A DNA stretch of 64,000 nt from Floricoccus tropicus (GTDB lineage Bacteria; Bacillota; Bacilli; Lactobacillales; Streptococcaceae), in contig NZ_MKIR01000001.1 of assembly GCF_001832905.1 (NCBI RefSeq), positions 62,001 through 126,000 on the forward strand, read 5' to 3'. The notes beneath the pieces are model-generated. The model had not been told where the DNA came from. It saw only the letters and a program-made list of their open reading frames with translations, and did no database searches. Below are positions 51,766 through 61,906 of this stretch, in pieces. A program made the position numbers and the translations under genes. Positions within the stretch are counted from its first letter, which is position 1. Every line of letters begins with the position of its first letter.

Positions 51766-53625
51766 TTAACTATTTAAGAATTTCACATTGATAGTGTTTA
51801 ATCGTTTAAAAATCTCATCCCAATCTTGTGAATTATCTATATATTTTTTTATTTTATCTTTAATTACGAAAGAAAAATCGATTTCCCCACTAAAAACATT
51901 TTTATCAAAGTATTGATTATCATTTATTAAAATATTAAAGAAATTAAAGTAATTATAGTCATCCAATTCATTTAAATAACTCTTATTTTCTGGTGAGTTA
52001 TTTCCTTTATCAGTCGAAAAATAGATTGCTAATATTTCACTTTTAATACTTAATTTTCTATATTTGTCTTCATTATTAATTAATATTTTGCATTTCTCAT
52101 ATACATTATCATCTATGATATTTTGACTATTTAAATTAAAATTTCCATAATTTCTAATTATATGTAGAAAATAAGAATAATCATCAGCGAAAACGTCTTT
52201 CCTTTGTTTAAATAAATCATTTATTTGACCAAAATTTTTTTCAGCCCACAAATCTAGATAATTTGAAATAATTAGATGAATTATTTTTCCATCAAAAGTG
52301 AAAATATTTTTTTGTTTTCTCAACTCTTCAAAAGCAATATCTGCAAGTCTTGGTAGATAATTGTTAAATTCATCATCTGGAAGATCTGAAATATATTCCA
52401 AAAAGTCTTCATCATCTTTTTTATTTCCAGAAATAAAGTTTCTTAATTTTTCATCATTTGACAAAATTTCGTGTGCTTCGGATGAACTCAAGTTACTTAC
52501 CGAATCCAGGACTAAATATCCATCCATCTTCTCCAAAAATGGACTAGGAACTTTATAGTTTGAGCTCAAGAAGTACTTTATATTTCTATATAAATTTTTC
52601 TTTTTATTTTTCCTTTCGATTTCTTTATCAGTTGGAAACCATCCTCTTCTAAGTTTGTTATATTCTGTTGGATAGAATAGGTAAAGATATATAACAAATA
52701 ATTTTTGGATTGGTTGTACTTTTTCTTTTCGCTTATAAGTAATAAATTCTGTATTAACATATGTATTAAAGGCTGAAAGTTCACGTAGATTTCTATTTTC
52801 ACTAATGATAAAATCGCGTAATTCAATCATATGAACTGCATGACTTTTGTAGTCTTTAATTCGAGAGTTATTTTGATCAATAATAATAAAAGTATTTTTA
52901 AATGTCTCTAGTAACTCTTCAAAATAGTCAGACCAAATGTTTTGAGGTTGTAAATCATAAGGAATATCTTTCCTTACATCAATAATCTTTTGAAGATACT
53001 TATCTTCTAACTTTCCATTGCGTTTTTGATTGTTTATTTTTTCGTAATCCCCTATAAAGATCACCGTAATTTTACCTTGTAAAAGATTAAAAAGCTTGTA
53101 AGCGGCATTTTGTCTTTCTTTTGAAACACGATCAAAATCATCAATTATCAAAACTTTATTACTATATCCTATAGTAAAATTTTTTAAAAACCATATATAA
53201 ATATCGTCAGTGTTGTTTAAAAATGTATTTTTCAATGCCAATAATACTGTAGATAACACTACTAAAAACATAAATATTGAATTAATATTACTGTTATCTT
53301 TCCAAAAAGCATAACTTGTTGTTATCATAATAATAAACAATATAATGCTTATTGTTCCATAATATAAATATGGATGAAGCTTTTTCATAGTATATTTAAC
53401 TACACTACTATTATCACCAGTCCTCCATAAATCTAAATACACAAAATTTACGGAATTATTTTTATTTTCAACGTTTTTTAAAAACGTAGTTTTTCCACTT
53501 CCCCACTCACCATTAAAAAAAATAGTTTTATTTCTATTATTATCAATAAAATCCATAAAATTTTTTTCAGCAATTCTTGTATTTATTTTTTTTATTTCCA
53601 ACTTCTTATTATTAAAATAATCCAT
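51766..53625 (-). CDS. KAP family P-loop NTPase with membrane insert
   Basis: The 619-residue protein has Walker A GEWGSGKTT (39-47), two membrane segments (about 89-108 and 116-135) inserted between the Walker motifs, and Walker B KVLIIDDFDRV (157-167). That insert is the hallmark of KAP NTPases. The C-terminal 400 residues are helical, Lys/Asn/Ile-rich and not recognised. Bacterial KAP proteins include PifA, which excludes phage T7; a phage-defence role here is inference. The gene is AT-rich even for this genome. It follows a GNAT gene after 29 bases and ends at its own terminator, between lepA and the protease. Confidence 0.9.
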   Translation of the reverse strand: MDYFNNKKLEIKKINTRIAEKNFMDFIDNNRNKTIFFNGEWGSGKTTFLKNVENKNNSVNFVYLDLWRTGDNSSVVKYTMKKLHPYLYYGTISIILFIIMITTSYAFWKDNSNINSIFMFLVVLSTVLLALKNTFLNNTDDIYIWFLKNFTIGYSNKVLIIDDFDRVSKERQNAAYKLFNLLQGKITVIFIGDYEKINNQKRNGKLEDKYLQKIIDVRKDIPYDLQPQNIWSDYFEELLETFKNTFIIIDQNNSRIKDYKSHAVHMIELRDFIISENRNLRELSAFNTYVNTEFITYKRKEKVQPIQKLFVIYLYLFYPTEYNKLRRGWFPTDKEIERKNKKKNLYRNIKYFLSSNYKVPSPFLEKMDGYLVLDSVSNLSSSEAHEILSNDEKLRNFISGNKKDDEDFLEYISDLPDDEFNNYLPRLADIAFEELRKQKNIFTFDGKIIHLIISNYLDLWAEKNFGQINDLFKQRKDVFADDYSYFLHIIRNYGNFNLNSQNIIDDNVYEKCKILINNEDKYRKLSIKSEILAIYFSTDKGNNSPENKSYLNELDDYNYFNFFNILINDNQYFDKNVFSGEIDFSFVIKDKIKKYIDNSQDWDEIFKRLNTINVKFLNS

Positions 53626-53654
53626 TATATCTCCTACATATAACGTTAAACAAT

Positions 53655-54137
53655 TTATTTCTTCACCTTAAACAAAAAATGTGGCATATCAATTCCCTTG
53701 TAAAATTTATTAAAAATTCTATCCGCTGTCATTCCATTTCTAATGGCGACATTCATAGAGGCAATATTATTATTTCTAACAGTAGATACAACTTCTCTAA
53801 CCTTCAATTCATTAAATGCATATTCTTTCACAGCACGCGCAGCTTCTACAGCATATCCCTTGTGCCACTCATCAAAAATCAAATGATAACCTATTTCTTT
53901 ATAAATCTCGCCTTCTACTACCTGATCAGTAAGACCACATTCACCTATAACTTTTCCGTCATCTTTTAGCTCAATTGCCCATAAACCATATCCATTTTTC
54001 TTATATGACTCTATATTCCACTCTAACCAAGAAACAATACGTTCGTCAGAAAATGCTCCTTCGTAGGCATACATCACTCTATCATCTCCTAGAAATGATT
54101 TTAAATATTTTTCATCTCCTAGTTCCCATTCTCTCAA
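53655..54137 (-). CDS. RimJ/RimL-type GNAT acetyltransferase with damaged start
   Basis: The 160-residue frame has the RimJ/RimL plan: REWELGDEKYLKSFLGDD, IGYHLIFDEWHKGYAVEAARA (acetyl-CoA loop) and NNNIASMNVAIRNGM. The family normally starts with a few residues before ETERLILREW. Here the frame does encode ETERLIL just upstream, but a TAA stands directly before it and no ATG or GTG is available. Translation could begin only at the TTG at 54137 (weak GAAAG upstream), losing the first strand. It may be a recent pseudogene. It lies 29 bases upstream of the KAP gene, probably one transcript. Confidence 0.7.
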   Translation of the reverse strand: MREWELGDEKYLKSFLGDDRVMYAYEGAFSDERIVSWLEWNIESYKKNGYGLWAIELKDDGKVIGECGLTDQVVEGEIYKEIGYHLIFDEWHKGYAVEAARAVKEYAFNELKVREVVSTVRNNNIASMNVAIRNGMTADRIFNKFYKGIDMPHFLFKVKK

Positions 54138-54184
54138 TATTAATCTTTCGGTCTCTTATATCAAAAATATCTATATAAATACTC

Positions 54185-54215
54185 AAAACCCTCAGGCAAG
54201 TGAGCCGAGGGTTTT
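54185..54215 (-). terminator. Terminator of the protease gene
   Basis: AAAACCCTC and GAGGGTTTT pair perfectly around a 13-base loop, shortly after the protease stop on the minus strand. Confidence 0.85.
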
Positions 54216-54228
54216 AAAATATTATCTT

Positions 54229-57200
54229 TTAATTTTGTGAATCTTCATCAGACTCATCTTTGTTTTTTTTGCGTTTGTAGAAAAATAATCCACCGGCTAA
54301 AGCTATTATGCCAGCTCCTATTGTTGCCCAAAGGGCTTTTTCTTCACCAGTGCTTGGTAAATTCTTTCTTACAGATGAGCTGTTTTTATACCCAACTTTT
54401 CCAGAATTGGCTGTATTTCCACCATTTCCATTATTTCCGATAATACCAATTGGTCCTTTTGTACCAGAACCTTCTTGATTATTATTGTTTTTGTCTTTAT
54501 CTTTGTTCTTGTCTTTATTGTTCCCATCTTCACCTGGATTTGGAACAGGTTTTGGTTTTTTATCATCAGGTTTCGGAATTGGTGTTGGTTTTTGATTAGT
54601 TGCTTTTATTGAAATTTTTGTAGATGTGATTTCACTTTCATTTCCTGCCTTATCGAAGGTCTTGAATTGAAGCACAGTGTCCTTCTTAATTTCAAAAGGT
54701 TTATCATATTCTTGCCAAGTTTTTCCATCATCTAAGCTATATTTTACTTTTGTTATTTCATCTTTTGAATCAATACCAAGTTCAACAGTAACTTTTTCTT
54801 TATCTTTATCGACAATGAGATTAACAGTTGGTTTCCCTGCAATTGCAGTACGGATATTCTTCACTTCAAAAGTAGAAACTGATGATTCATTTCCATATTT
54901 ATCCTTATATTTGAAGTAATAAGTTCCATTTTCTACTACAGATATATCATTTGGAACCTCTGTCCAAACCTTATTGTCGGTTGAATAATAAAGAACAGGT
55001 TTTTCAAAATTACCAGCAGCATCTTTTACTGCTTGATAATTATCTGATGAAAGAATAATTGACTTATTAGTCCATTCTGTATTACTAGACGAAATACTTG
55101 GCGCCTCAATATCTTTTTTATGATGACTTACTGTAAAATCAAGTTGTGTTTTATTTTGAAGCTCATCAACTAAAAGTGCAGTCATTTTAGAAGTATCTTC
55201 TTCAAGTACTTCGACATCATAATTTACATCTACTGCAGGTTTTCCAGCAAAGAATTTTTCATTAAATACTTCGTACGCTTTATCACTGTATACATGGCTA
55301 TTATTTATTGCAAAATTGTAACCAGATAAGTTATCAGTTATTGTTGCTTTTACAGTATAAGGATTTAAATTTGTATAAGCTGCTAATTTACCATTGTGCT
55401 CTTCAATACCTTTAAGTTGAAGACTCGGTAACTTATCATCTACCCATATTTGATATGCATAATTAACAAGAGGACGACCATTATTTAATCTGTCATCTTG
55501 AACATATGCTTGAAGTCTATATGTTCCAGTTGTTATATTCTTCAATTTATAACTAAATTGAAGAGTATTTGGATCGTACTGTACTTTTTCTCCATTAAGA
55601 GTAAAGTTCTGAACAGGGTATGCCAACTTACCTGTAACAGTTAAAGACTTAGCTGATTTATCATAATGTTCACTTTCAGTATTAATCAGCATTAAGCCTG
55701 AATCTAAATTATCAAGACTTAAGACATCAGAACTTAATGAAGTACTACCTGATGAGGCAATAGTTATTCCTACATATGTCTCATTCCCGATTTCATTTGA
55801 CGCGACTACATAATATAAATTATCTCCGTAATTGAGTTTAACTTCTTGGCTAAAGTTGCCTGATTCTTCAACTTCAACAGGAATTTGCTCTTTTGTATTT
55901 GGATTATAAAGAATCACATCACTAGCATCTTTAACATTACCTGAGATTGTATATTTATCATCTGTTGTATTAATTAGACTATTTTCACCTAATCCGTTAA
56001 CAGTAACTTCTGGTCCTACGATATTTACATTTACAGCAATTTTAGAAATTTCTTTTTTACCAGATTTGTCTTCTGAAAAAATTACTTCTTTTGTAGAATT
56101 TGTTAGAGGGATTGAAACCTTAAATAGTCCATTTTCATCAGTTTTCACTTCAACACCATTTACAAATATTGTTGTATTTTCTTTGTAACTACCAGTTATT
56201 TCAAAGGTTTTATTTTCTTCATCAAAGCCTGCAGTAGCTTGGTTAATTGAATCACCATCTGCAATGTTATAGGCTAGTAAGCCATCTTTACTAGTTTCAT
56301 AGATAGTTGAGGCATAAGTTGAATTTCCAGCATTATCACTAATAGCAAGTTCAATATTATTTTTCCCTTTTTCAAAGTAATCAGTAAATGATTGAACTGA
56401 TTCGTAGGTATCACCTTTTTTGGCAACTTCAATTGTTGTTTTTTGACCATTTAAGGAAATAGCAACTACCCCTTCATTCAATCCTGAAAGCTCATCACTA
56501 GCTTGGAAAACAATGTTACCGTTTTTATTGACACTTAGTTTATCCAATTTTGGAGCAATATTGTCAACTGTGATTGGAATATATGTTGTCTGGTCTGCTC
56601 CTCCTGTTTTTGGACTTACTGTTACTTTATACTTGTATTGTCCATCTTTTACCTGGGTATCTTTACCAGTCTTTTTATCAAATACTTCTCCACTCCAAGT
56701 GGCACTTGTTACTGTGTGGTTACTCCATTTACCACTTGCATAGTAATCTTTTTGTCCGCTATTATCAATTGAGAGTTCTCTAATTGTTTTGTCCTTATCA
56801 TCTACAATTTCATACTTTGCTTCATTGAAGTTTTTGTTGAAGTAAAGTACTGGTACTGCATAATCTTGAACCTTATCCTTGTTATCAGGTGAGATTGCGA
56901 TTTTTTTTGGATCAACATTTGTTTTTCCAGCTTTGTCTTTTACAATACCTAAAACATAATTGTTATCAGAAATTAAATATCCGGACTGATTTGGTGCTGA
57001 GTGTCCATCCTCATATATTAATGGATCGATAATTTTTCCTGAATCATATTTACCGAAGAATCCCATATATGGAATAACAAGGTTTGGAACATCAACTCCA
57101 TCAAAACCAACGAAACCTTCAACAAATTGATTCTCAGCAAAATCGTACGGTAAATTAACTGTGAATGTAATATCTTTTGATTCACCAGCTTTGATAGTAA

Positions 57201-59472
57201 CCTTGTTACTATCAGTCTTTATACTTGCTTTTTCAATTTTTGTATCGTAAATCTCTTTGTTTTCATCAGTTTTTTGAGTATAGACTCCACCATAATCATT
57301 AAAGGTATATGTTTCGTCCTTAGAACCATTGTTTTTCAAAGTAACAGTAAAAGTTGATGAGCGACCAATTTCCCTAAGGGTAATTGTTCCATTTCCGTCT
57401 GCTTTATTAGCAAGACTGACATTGTTCTCAATCGCAGCAGCAACATTTATTTGTCCTGCCCCTTGTCTTCTTGGAGAGATTATTTCCTTTGTGTGATCAA
57501 GATCAATGATTGGAACTGATGTAGATAGAGCTGAATTTTTAGCAAATTTAACTAATTCAGAGCCACTTAAGTTAAGATTTTTTTGTTTAATAGCTTGTAA
57601 TATTAATGCTTCAGATCCGGCAACAAAAGGAGCCGCCATCGAGGTACCACTCATGTTTTGATATTTATTATCATTAGCCAATGAATAAATATTTCCACCA
57701 GGTGCAGAAATTTCTGGTTTGAAATTCAATTCAGGTGTTGGTCCCCAAGAACTAAAGTCAGACATCTTTCCTGCTTCAACATTATTTATTGTTGCCATAT
57801 TAAAATCAAATGCAACATTTTTTCCTGATTTTGATGCCTCTACTAATTTCGCACCATCTGCTTGTGAAAAACCAAGTGTAGGAAATTCTTTATCATCAAG
57901 ACTCATTGATACTAAACCATCAGTATTATTGTATATAATGACAGCGACAGCACCATTATCCTTAGCACGTTTTGCTTTTTCAGTAAATGTAATGGCACCA
58001 CGTGAAATTAAAGCAATATTTCCTTTTAATTCATCTTTCTTATCAGAAGTGTAATCATCTTCTGTACCTAATCCCAAGTCAACTAACTTATGTTCAGATT
58101 TTAGACCACTATAATCTGACTCCGCCTGAGTAAACACTGTTGTTGAGCCGTCATTTAAATCAGGGATTGAATCAAATTTTACTAATCCTTTTATTTCCTT
58201 AATAGTTTCAATCTTAACCTTTGAGTTTTCTGATGATGCAACTGTTAGAGCCTCTGGTGTAACACCAGGACTACCAGTTGTACTCAATTCTGGCGTATCA
58301 AATTGATTCTTAGGATTTCCATCCCCAGTTGATCCACTTGTTCCACTATTCCCAGCAGAAATGACAGAAATAACCCCAGCATCACTTGCTTTTTTAATTG
58401 CTTGTGATTGAGGATCATCAATATCTGTATTTGCAGCAGGAGATCCTAAACTCATATTGATAACATCTGCACCAAGTTTCACTGAATCTTCAATTGCAGC
58501 TATCACATCATCACTATAACATCCTTTATATGCAGTGTTATTTGAGAACACTTTCATTGCAAGTAGTTGGGCTTCTGGTGCAACTCCTTTGATATCACCA
58601 TTTGAAGCCGCAATTCCAGCAACGTGCTGACCATGCATACTTCCTGTTGTATCAACAATTTCAGTACTTCCATCTGCATAATTATAACCAAAAGGCACCT
58701 TCTCTGTGAAATACTTGCCTTTTCCAAGAGCCGTAGCTGAATCTTTGTTTAAACGTCCACTGCTTTTATTTGATAAATACAGATCTTTATGACTTGAGTC
58801 TATCCCAGTATCAATGATAGAAACAACCATTCCTTCACCCTTAAGTTGATGTTCTTCCCAGACTTTTTGAACTTGACCCAAAGAATTTGCATCAGCGTCA
58901 GTAGGATAAAAAACCTGTGCTGGCGTAACTGCCAATACTCCATTTAAATCTTTTATTTTATCGTAATCTGCTAATTTAATATCAATTGAAAATGCATTTA
59001 CAAGATAACCAAATGAACGACGAGCTTTTGCTCCCGCAATTTTTTCGATTTCATTTTTAACTGATTCTTGATTTCCTTTTACAGAATCAATTTCTTTTTC
59101 AATTTTTTCAATAGATCTCTTATTACCACTACTTGTTCCAACCTTGTCAATCGCAGCATTCTTGTCTAATTGAACAATTACACGAATTCTTTGATTTTGA
59201 TCAATCTCTGTCTCAGAACCACCGTCTTTAATAATTCCTTCTAGCTTCAATTGTTCCTTTACTGTATCATAAAATGATTTAGTATTATCTTCATTTTTTA
59301 ACTGACTTTGATTTTGAAGATACTCTTTTAATTCATTCTCATATTTGGCTGATGATACTGTACTCTCCTTTTGGCTATCCTCCGCATAAACTGTTGCAGC
59401 TTGCAACACAGGCGTCGATAATAGTAAAAAACCTGCAGTAACAATGGCTGACTTCTTCAATTCTTTTTTCAA
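54229..59472 (-). CDS. prtP: Cell-wall-anchored subtilisin-like protease (lactocepin/C5a peptidase type)
   Basis: The 1747-residue protein has a Sec signal, an inhibitor-like propeptide (about 85-185), and an S8 domain with Asp221 (SIIDTGID), His280 (MHGQHVAG) and Ser611 (GTSMAAP). A PA domain interrupts it (about 420-565). C5a-peptidase-type Fn3 domains follow, then Ig-like repeats, a Lys/Pro/Asn-rich wall spacer, LPSTG at about 1705, a membrane segment and a charged tail for sortase. It would break down proteins such as casein or host factors. The start is inferred as TTG 59472, with AAGGAG 7 bases upstream; an ATG at 59511 has no RBS. The gene symbol is by family only. Confidence 0.95.
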   Translation of the reverse strand: MKKELKKSAIVTAGFLLLSTPVLQAATVYAEDSQKESTVSSAKYENELKEYLQNQSQLKNEDNTKSFYDTVKEQLKLEGIIKDGGSETEIDQNQRIRVIVQLDKNAAIDKVGTSSGNKRSIEKIEKEIDSVKGNQESVKNEIEKIAGAKARRSFGYLVNAFSIDIKLADYDKIKDLNGVLAVTPAQVFYPTDADANSLGQVQKVWEEHQLKGEGMVVSIIDTGIDSSHKDLYLSNKSSGRLNKDSATALGKGKYFTEKVPFGYNYADGSTEIVDTTGSMHGQHVAGIAASNGDIKGVAPEAQLLAMKVFSNNTAYKGCYSDDVIAAIEDSVKLGADVINMSLGSPAANTDIDDPQSQAIKKASDAGVISVISAGNSGTSGSTGDGNPKNQFDTPELSTTGSPGVTPEALTVASSENSKVKIETIKEIKGLVKFDSIPDLNDGSTTVFTQAESDYSGLKSEHKLVDLGLGTEDDYTSDKKDELKGNIALISRGAITFTEKAKRAKDNGAVAVIIYNNTDGLVSMSLDDKEFPTLGFSQADGAKLVEASKSGKNVAFDFNMATINNVEAGKMSDFSSWGPTPELNFKPEISAPGGNIYSLANDNKYQNMSGTSMAAPFVAGSEALILQAIKQKNLNLSGSELVKFAKNSALSTSVPIIDLDHTKEIISPRRQGAGQINVAAAIENNVSLANKADGNGTITLREIGRSSTFTVTLKNNGSKDETYTFNDYGGVYTQKTDENKEIYDTKIEKASIKTDSNKVTIKAGESKDITFTVNLPYDFAENQFVEGFVGFDGVDVPNLVIPYMGFFGKYDSGKIIDPLIYEDGHSAPNQSGYLISDNNYVLGIVKDKAGKTNVDPKKIAISPDNKDKVQDYAVPVLYFNKNFNEAKYEIVDDKDKTIRELSIDNSGQKDYYASGKWSNHTVTSATWSGEVFDKKTGKDTQVKDGQYKYKVTVSPKTGGADQTTYIPITVDNIAPKLDKLSVNKNGNIVFQASDELSGLNEGVVAISLNGQKTTIEVAKKGDTYESVQSFTDYFEKGKNNIELAISDNAGNSTYASTIYETSKDGLLAYNIADGDSINQATAGFDEENKTFEITGSYKENTTIFVNGVEVKTDENGLFKVSIPLTNSTKEVIFSEDKSGKKEISKIAVNVNIVGPEVTVNGLGENSLINTTDDKYTISGNVKDASDVILYNPNTKEQIPVEVEESGNFSQEVKLNYGDNLYYVVASNEIGNETYVGITIASSGSTSLSSDVLSLDNLDSGLMLINTESEHYDKSAKSLTVTGKLAYPVQNFTLNGEKVQYDPNTLQFSYKLKNITTGTYRLQAYVQDDRLNNGRPLVNYAYQIWVDDKLPSLQLKGIEEHNGKLAAYTNLNPYTVKATITDNLSGYNFAINNSHVYSDKAYEVFNEKFFAGKPAVDVNYDVEVLEEDTSKMTALLVDELQNKTQLDFTVSHHKKDIEAPSISSSNTEWTNKSIILSSDNYQAVKDAAGNFEKPVLYYSTDNKVWTEVPNDISVVENGTYYFKYKDKYGNESSVSTFEVKNIRTAIAGKPTVNLIVDKDKEKVTVELGIDSKDEITKVKYSLDDGKTWQEYDKPFEIKKDTVLQFKTFDKAGNESEITSTKISIKATNQKPTPIPKPDDKKPKPVPNPGEDGNNKDKNKDKDKNNNNQEGSGTKGPIGIIGNNGNGGNTANSGKVGYKNSSSVRKNLPSTGEEKALWATIGAGIIALAGGLFFYKRKKNKDESDEDSQN

Positions 59473-59573
59473 TAAACTTCTCCTTATTTTATTACAAAGC
59501 AATAATTTCATATATCATCTTCAATCAGTTATTTTTAGAATTATACATAATTATCAGACAATTATTGTTAATG

Positions 59574-59602
59574 ATTATATCACATACTCACATAATAATA
59601 AA
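59574..59602 (-). promoter_or_regulatory. Protease gene promoter
   Basis: On the minus strand TTTATT (59597-59602) and TATAAT (59574-59579) are 17 bp apart with a TGA extension, giving a 5' leader of about 95 nt. The rest of the 59473-59724 gap is AT-rich; it also holds the murT promoter. Confidence 0.65.
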
Positions 59603-59708
59603 TACATTCATAATAAAAATATTTTGTTATGTATTATAAATTTTTAATTGTAAAATACATTATATAATTGTATACCTATTTCTCTTACTTTTTAAATACT
59701 CGCTTTTA

Positions 59709-59717
59709 TGCTAAAAT
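59709..59717 (+). promoter_or_regulatory. murT extended -10 promoter, start point at the ATG
   Basis: TGC then TAAAAT at 59712-59717. The predicted start, 7-8 bases later, falls on or next to the murT ATG at 59725, leaving no room for an RBS. A TTTTTA sits 17 bp upstream as a poor -35. Confidence 0.65.
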
Positions 59718-59724
59718 ATCTATT

Positions 59725-61077
59725 ATGAAAATACAATCATTTTTTGCTGCTTCAGTAGGAAGATCAGCGCATTTTGTACTAAAAAACTTTTTCAAGAGAG
59801 GTTCTACTTTCCCTGGAAAGCTAGCCCTTCAACTTGATCCAAATATACTTGATGAACTTGCCAATAACTACGATGAAATCATCGTTGTAACAGGTACTAA
59901 CGGAAAAACTTTGACTACTGCTTTGACTGTTGGAATTTTAGAACAAGCCTTTGGCTCTGTGACTACAAATCCTACCGGAGCAAATATGATAACAGGGATT
60001 GTATCAACCTTCCTGACTGCTCCTAAGGGGACAAACGGTAGTAAAAAAGTTGCTGTACTTGAAATTGACGAAGCAAGTTTACCTAAAATTACCCAATATA
60101 TAAAACCAACACTTTTTGTTTTTACAAATATATTTCGTGATCAAATGGATCGTTATGGTGAGATTTATACAACATACGATTTAATCCTTAAAGGCGCAGC
60201 AAATAGTCCAGAAGCTACGGTTCTTATGAATGGCGACAGCCCACTTTTCAACTCAAAAGAAGTAGCTAACAAGGTTCTTTACTACGGTTTTGATACACAA
60301 AAAGATGAGCCAAAACGTGCTCACTATAATACTGAGGGTGTCCTTTGTCCAAAATGTCATCATATACTTGAATATAAGACTAATACATATGCTAATTTGG
60401 GGGATTACCTCTGTCCAAACTGTGATTTTAAACGTCCTGAACTTGATTACAAGCTTACAGAACTTGTTAGTATAGACAATGTGTCAAGCGATTTTATTAT
60501 CGATGGTCAAGATTACAGAATCAATGTGGGGGGACTATATAATATCTACAATGCACTTGCGGCTGTAGCTGTGGCTGAATATCTTGGCGTATCTAGTAAT
60601 CAAATTAAAGCTGGTTTTGATAATAGTCGTGCTGTTTTTGGTCGTCAGGAAACTTTTAATGTTGGTAATAAGAAATGTACACTTGTTCTTATTAAAAATC
60701 CAGTAGGTGCCAATCAAGTTCTTGATATGATAAAGATGGCACCGTATCCTTTTGCATTAGTAGCATTACTCAACGCTAACTATGCAGATGGTATTGATAC
60801 AAGTTGGATCTGGGATGCAAACTTTGAGTCAATCACTGATATGGATGTAACAAGCGTTATAACTGGTGGTGTACGTCATTCTGAAATGGCACGACGTCTA
60901 CGTGTCGCCGGTTTTGACGAAAATAATCTATCAGAAGTTGAAAGTCTAACTGCCGTACTTGAACAAATTGAAAATCAAGATACTGATCATGTATATATCC
61001 TAGCAACTTATACTGCTATGCTTGAAATGCGTGAGCTACTTAAAAATAAAAATATCATCTCTGGAGAGATGAAATAA
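59725..61077 (+). CDS. murT: MurT, lipid II amidation ligase subunit
   Basis: The 450-residue Mur-ligase-like protein with GatD amidates the D-Glu of lipid II to D-iso-glutamine in Gram-positive bacteria. Visible are the ATP loop [13 protein letters not shown], a four-cysteine zinc ribbon (CPKCHH...CPNCDF) inserted in the central domain, and the C-terminal DUF1727 region. The ATG at 59725 fits the family start [10 protein letters not shown]. No Shine-Dalgarno sequence precedes it and a -10 box stands just upstream, so a leaderless mRNA is likely. Confidence 0.95.
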   Translation: MKIQSFFAASVGRSAHFVLKNFFKRGSTFPGKLALQLDPNILDELANNYDEIIVVTGTNGKTLTTALTVGILEQAFGSVTTNPTGANMITGIVSTFLTAPKGTNGSKKVAVLEIDEASLPKITQYIKPTLFVFTNIFRDQMDRYGEIYTTYDLILKGAANSPEATVLMNGDSPLFNSKEVANKVLYYGFDTQKDEPKRAHYNTEGVLCPKCHHILEYKTNTYANLGDYLCPNCDFKRPELDYKLTELVSIDNVSSDFIIDGQDYRINVGGLYNIYNALAAVAVAEYLGVSSNQIKAGFDNSRAVFGRQETFNVGNKKCTLVLIKNPVGANQVLDMIKMAPYPFALVALLNANYADGIDTSWIWDANFESITDMDVTSVITGGVRHSEMARRLRVAGFDENNLSEVESLTAVLEQIENQDTDHVYILATYTAMLEMRELLKNKNIISGEMK

Positions 61078-61089
61078 TAAGGAGACAGC

Positions 61090-61875
61090 ATGTATAAATC
61101 AATAGAATCAAAAGAAAAAAATTATCCTTATTCACTTAATGCAGCTCATTTGTACGGAGATTTAATGAATACATACGGGGACAATGGAAATGTCCTCATG
61201 CTTAAATACGTTGGTGAAAAGCTCGGTGCGCATATGACCTTCAATATTGTTAGTCTTGAGGATGATTTCAAGGCTGATAAATTTGATCTTGCTTTCTTTG
61301 GTGGTGGTCAAGACTACGAGCAAGTGATCGTAAGTGAAGATTTGCCTAAAAAAGCCGATGGTATCAAAAAATACATTGAAAATGATGGAGTTATGCTTGC
61401 AATCTGTGGTGGTTTCCAACTTCTAGGACAGTACTATGTCGATGCGAGCGGAAAAAAAATTCCAGGTATTTCAGCAATGAACCACTACACTCTTAACCAA
61501 AAAGATAATCGCTTCATAGGTGATATTGAAATTCATAATGATGAATTTGATGAAACTTATTACGGTTTTGAAAACCATCAAGGTAGAACTTTTTTATCTG
61601 ACAAAGAAAAACCTCTCGGTAAAGTAGTTTTTGGCCAAGGAAATAATAGTGAAGATGGCACTGAAGGTGCCCATTACAAAAATGTTTTTTGTAGCTACTT
61701 TCACGGCCCAATTCTTTCAAGAAATGCAAATCTCGCTTACCGCTTGATTAAAACAGCTCTTGAAAAAAAATATGGGAATGAAATTGAAATTCCTGCATTT
61801 GAAGATGTCCTTGCAAATGAAATGCAAGGTCAAGTTGTAAACGATATAAAACGTAAGGCAGAAAAAAGTAAATAA
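61090..61875 (+). CDS. gatD: GatD, lipid II glutamine amidotransferase subunit
   Basis: The 261-residue class I glutaminase supplies ammonia to MurT. The nucleophile Cys lies in [11 protein letters not shown] and the catalytic His in [22 protein letters not shown] is also typical. The gene has a strong AAGGAG and follows murT by 12 bases, in contrast to murT's own missing RBS. Confidence 0.96.
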   Translation: MYKSIESKEKNYPYSLNAAHLYGDLMNTYGDNGNVLMLKYVGEKLGAHMTFNIVSLEDDFKADKFDLAFFGGGQDYEQVIVSEDLPKKADGIKKYIENDGVMLAICGGFQLLGQYYVDASGKKIPGISAMNHYTLNQKDNRFIGDIEIHNDEFDETYYGFENHQGRTFLSDKEKPLGKVVFGQGNNSEDGTEGAHYKNVFCSYFHGPILSRNANLAYRLIKTALEKKYGNEIEIPAFEDVLANEMQGQVVNDIKRKAEKSK

Positions 61876-61883
61876 TTAAAAAC

Positions 61884-61906
61884 GCTTTGACTTTAGTAGT
61901 CAAAGC
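61884..61906. terminator. Bidirectional terminator
   Basis: GCTTTGAC-TTTAGTA-GTCAAAGC with A's before and T's after. It ends gatD and the convergent DUF1801 gene. Confidence 0.88.

Noticed and set aside
57719-58054. Open frame of 111 codons antisense to the protease
   Set aside because: Overlaps the conserved S8/PA region of the protease and has no translation signals.
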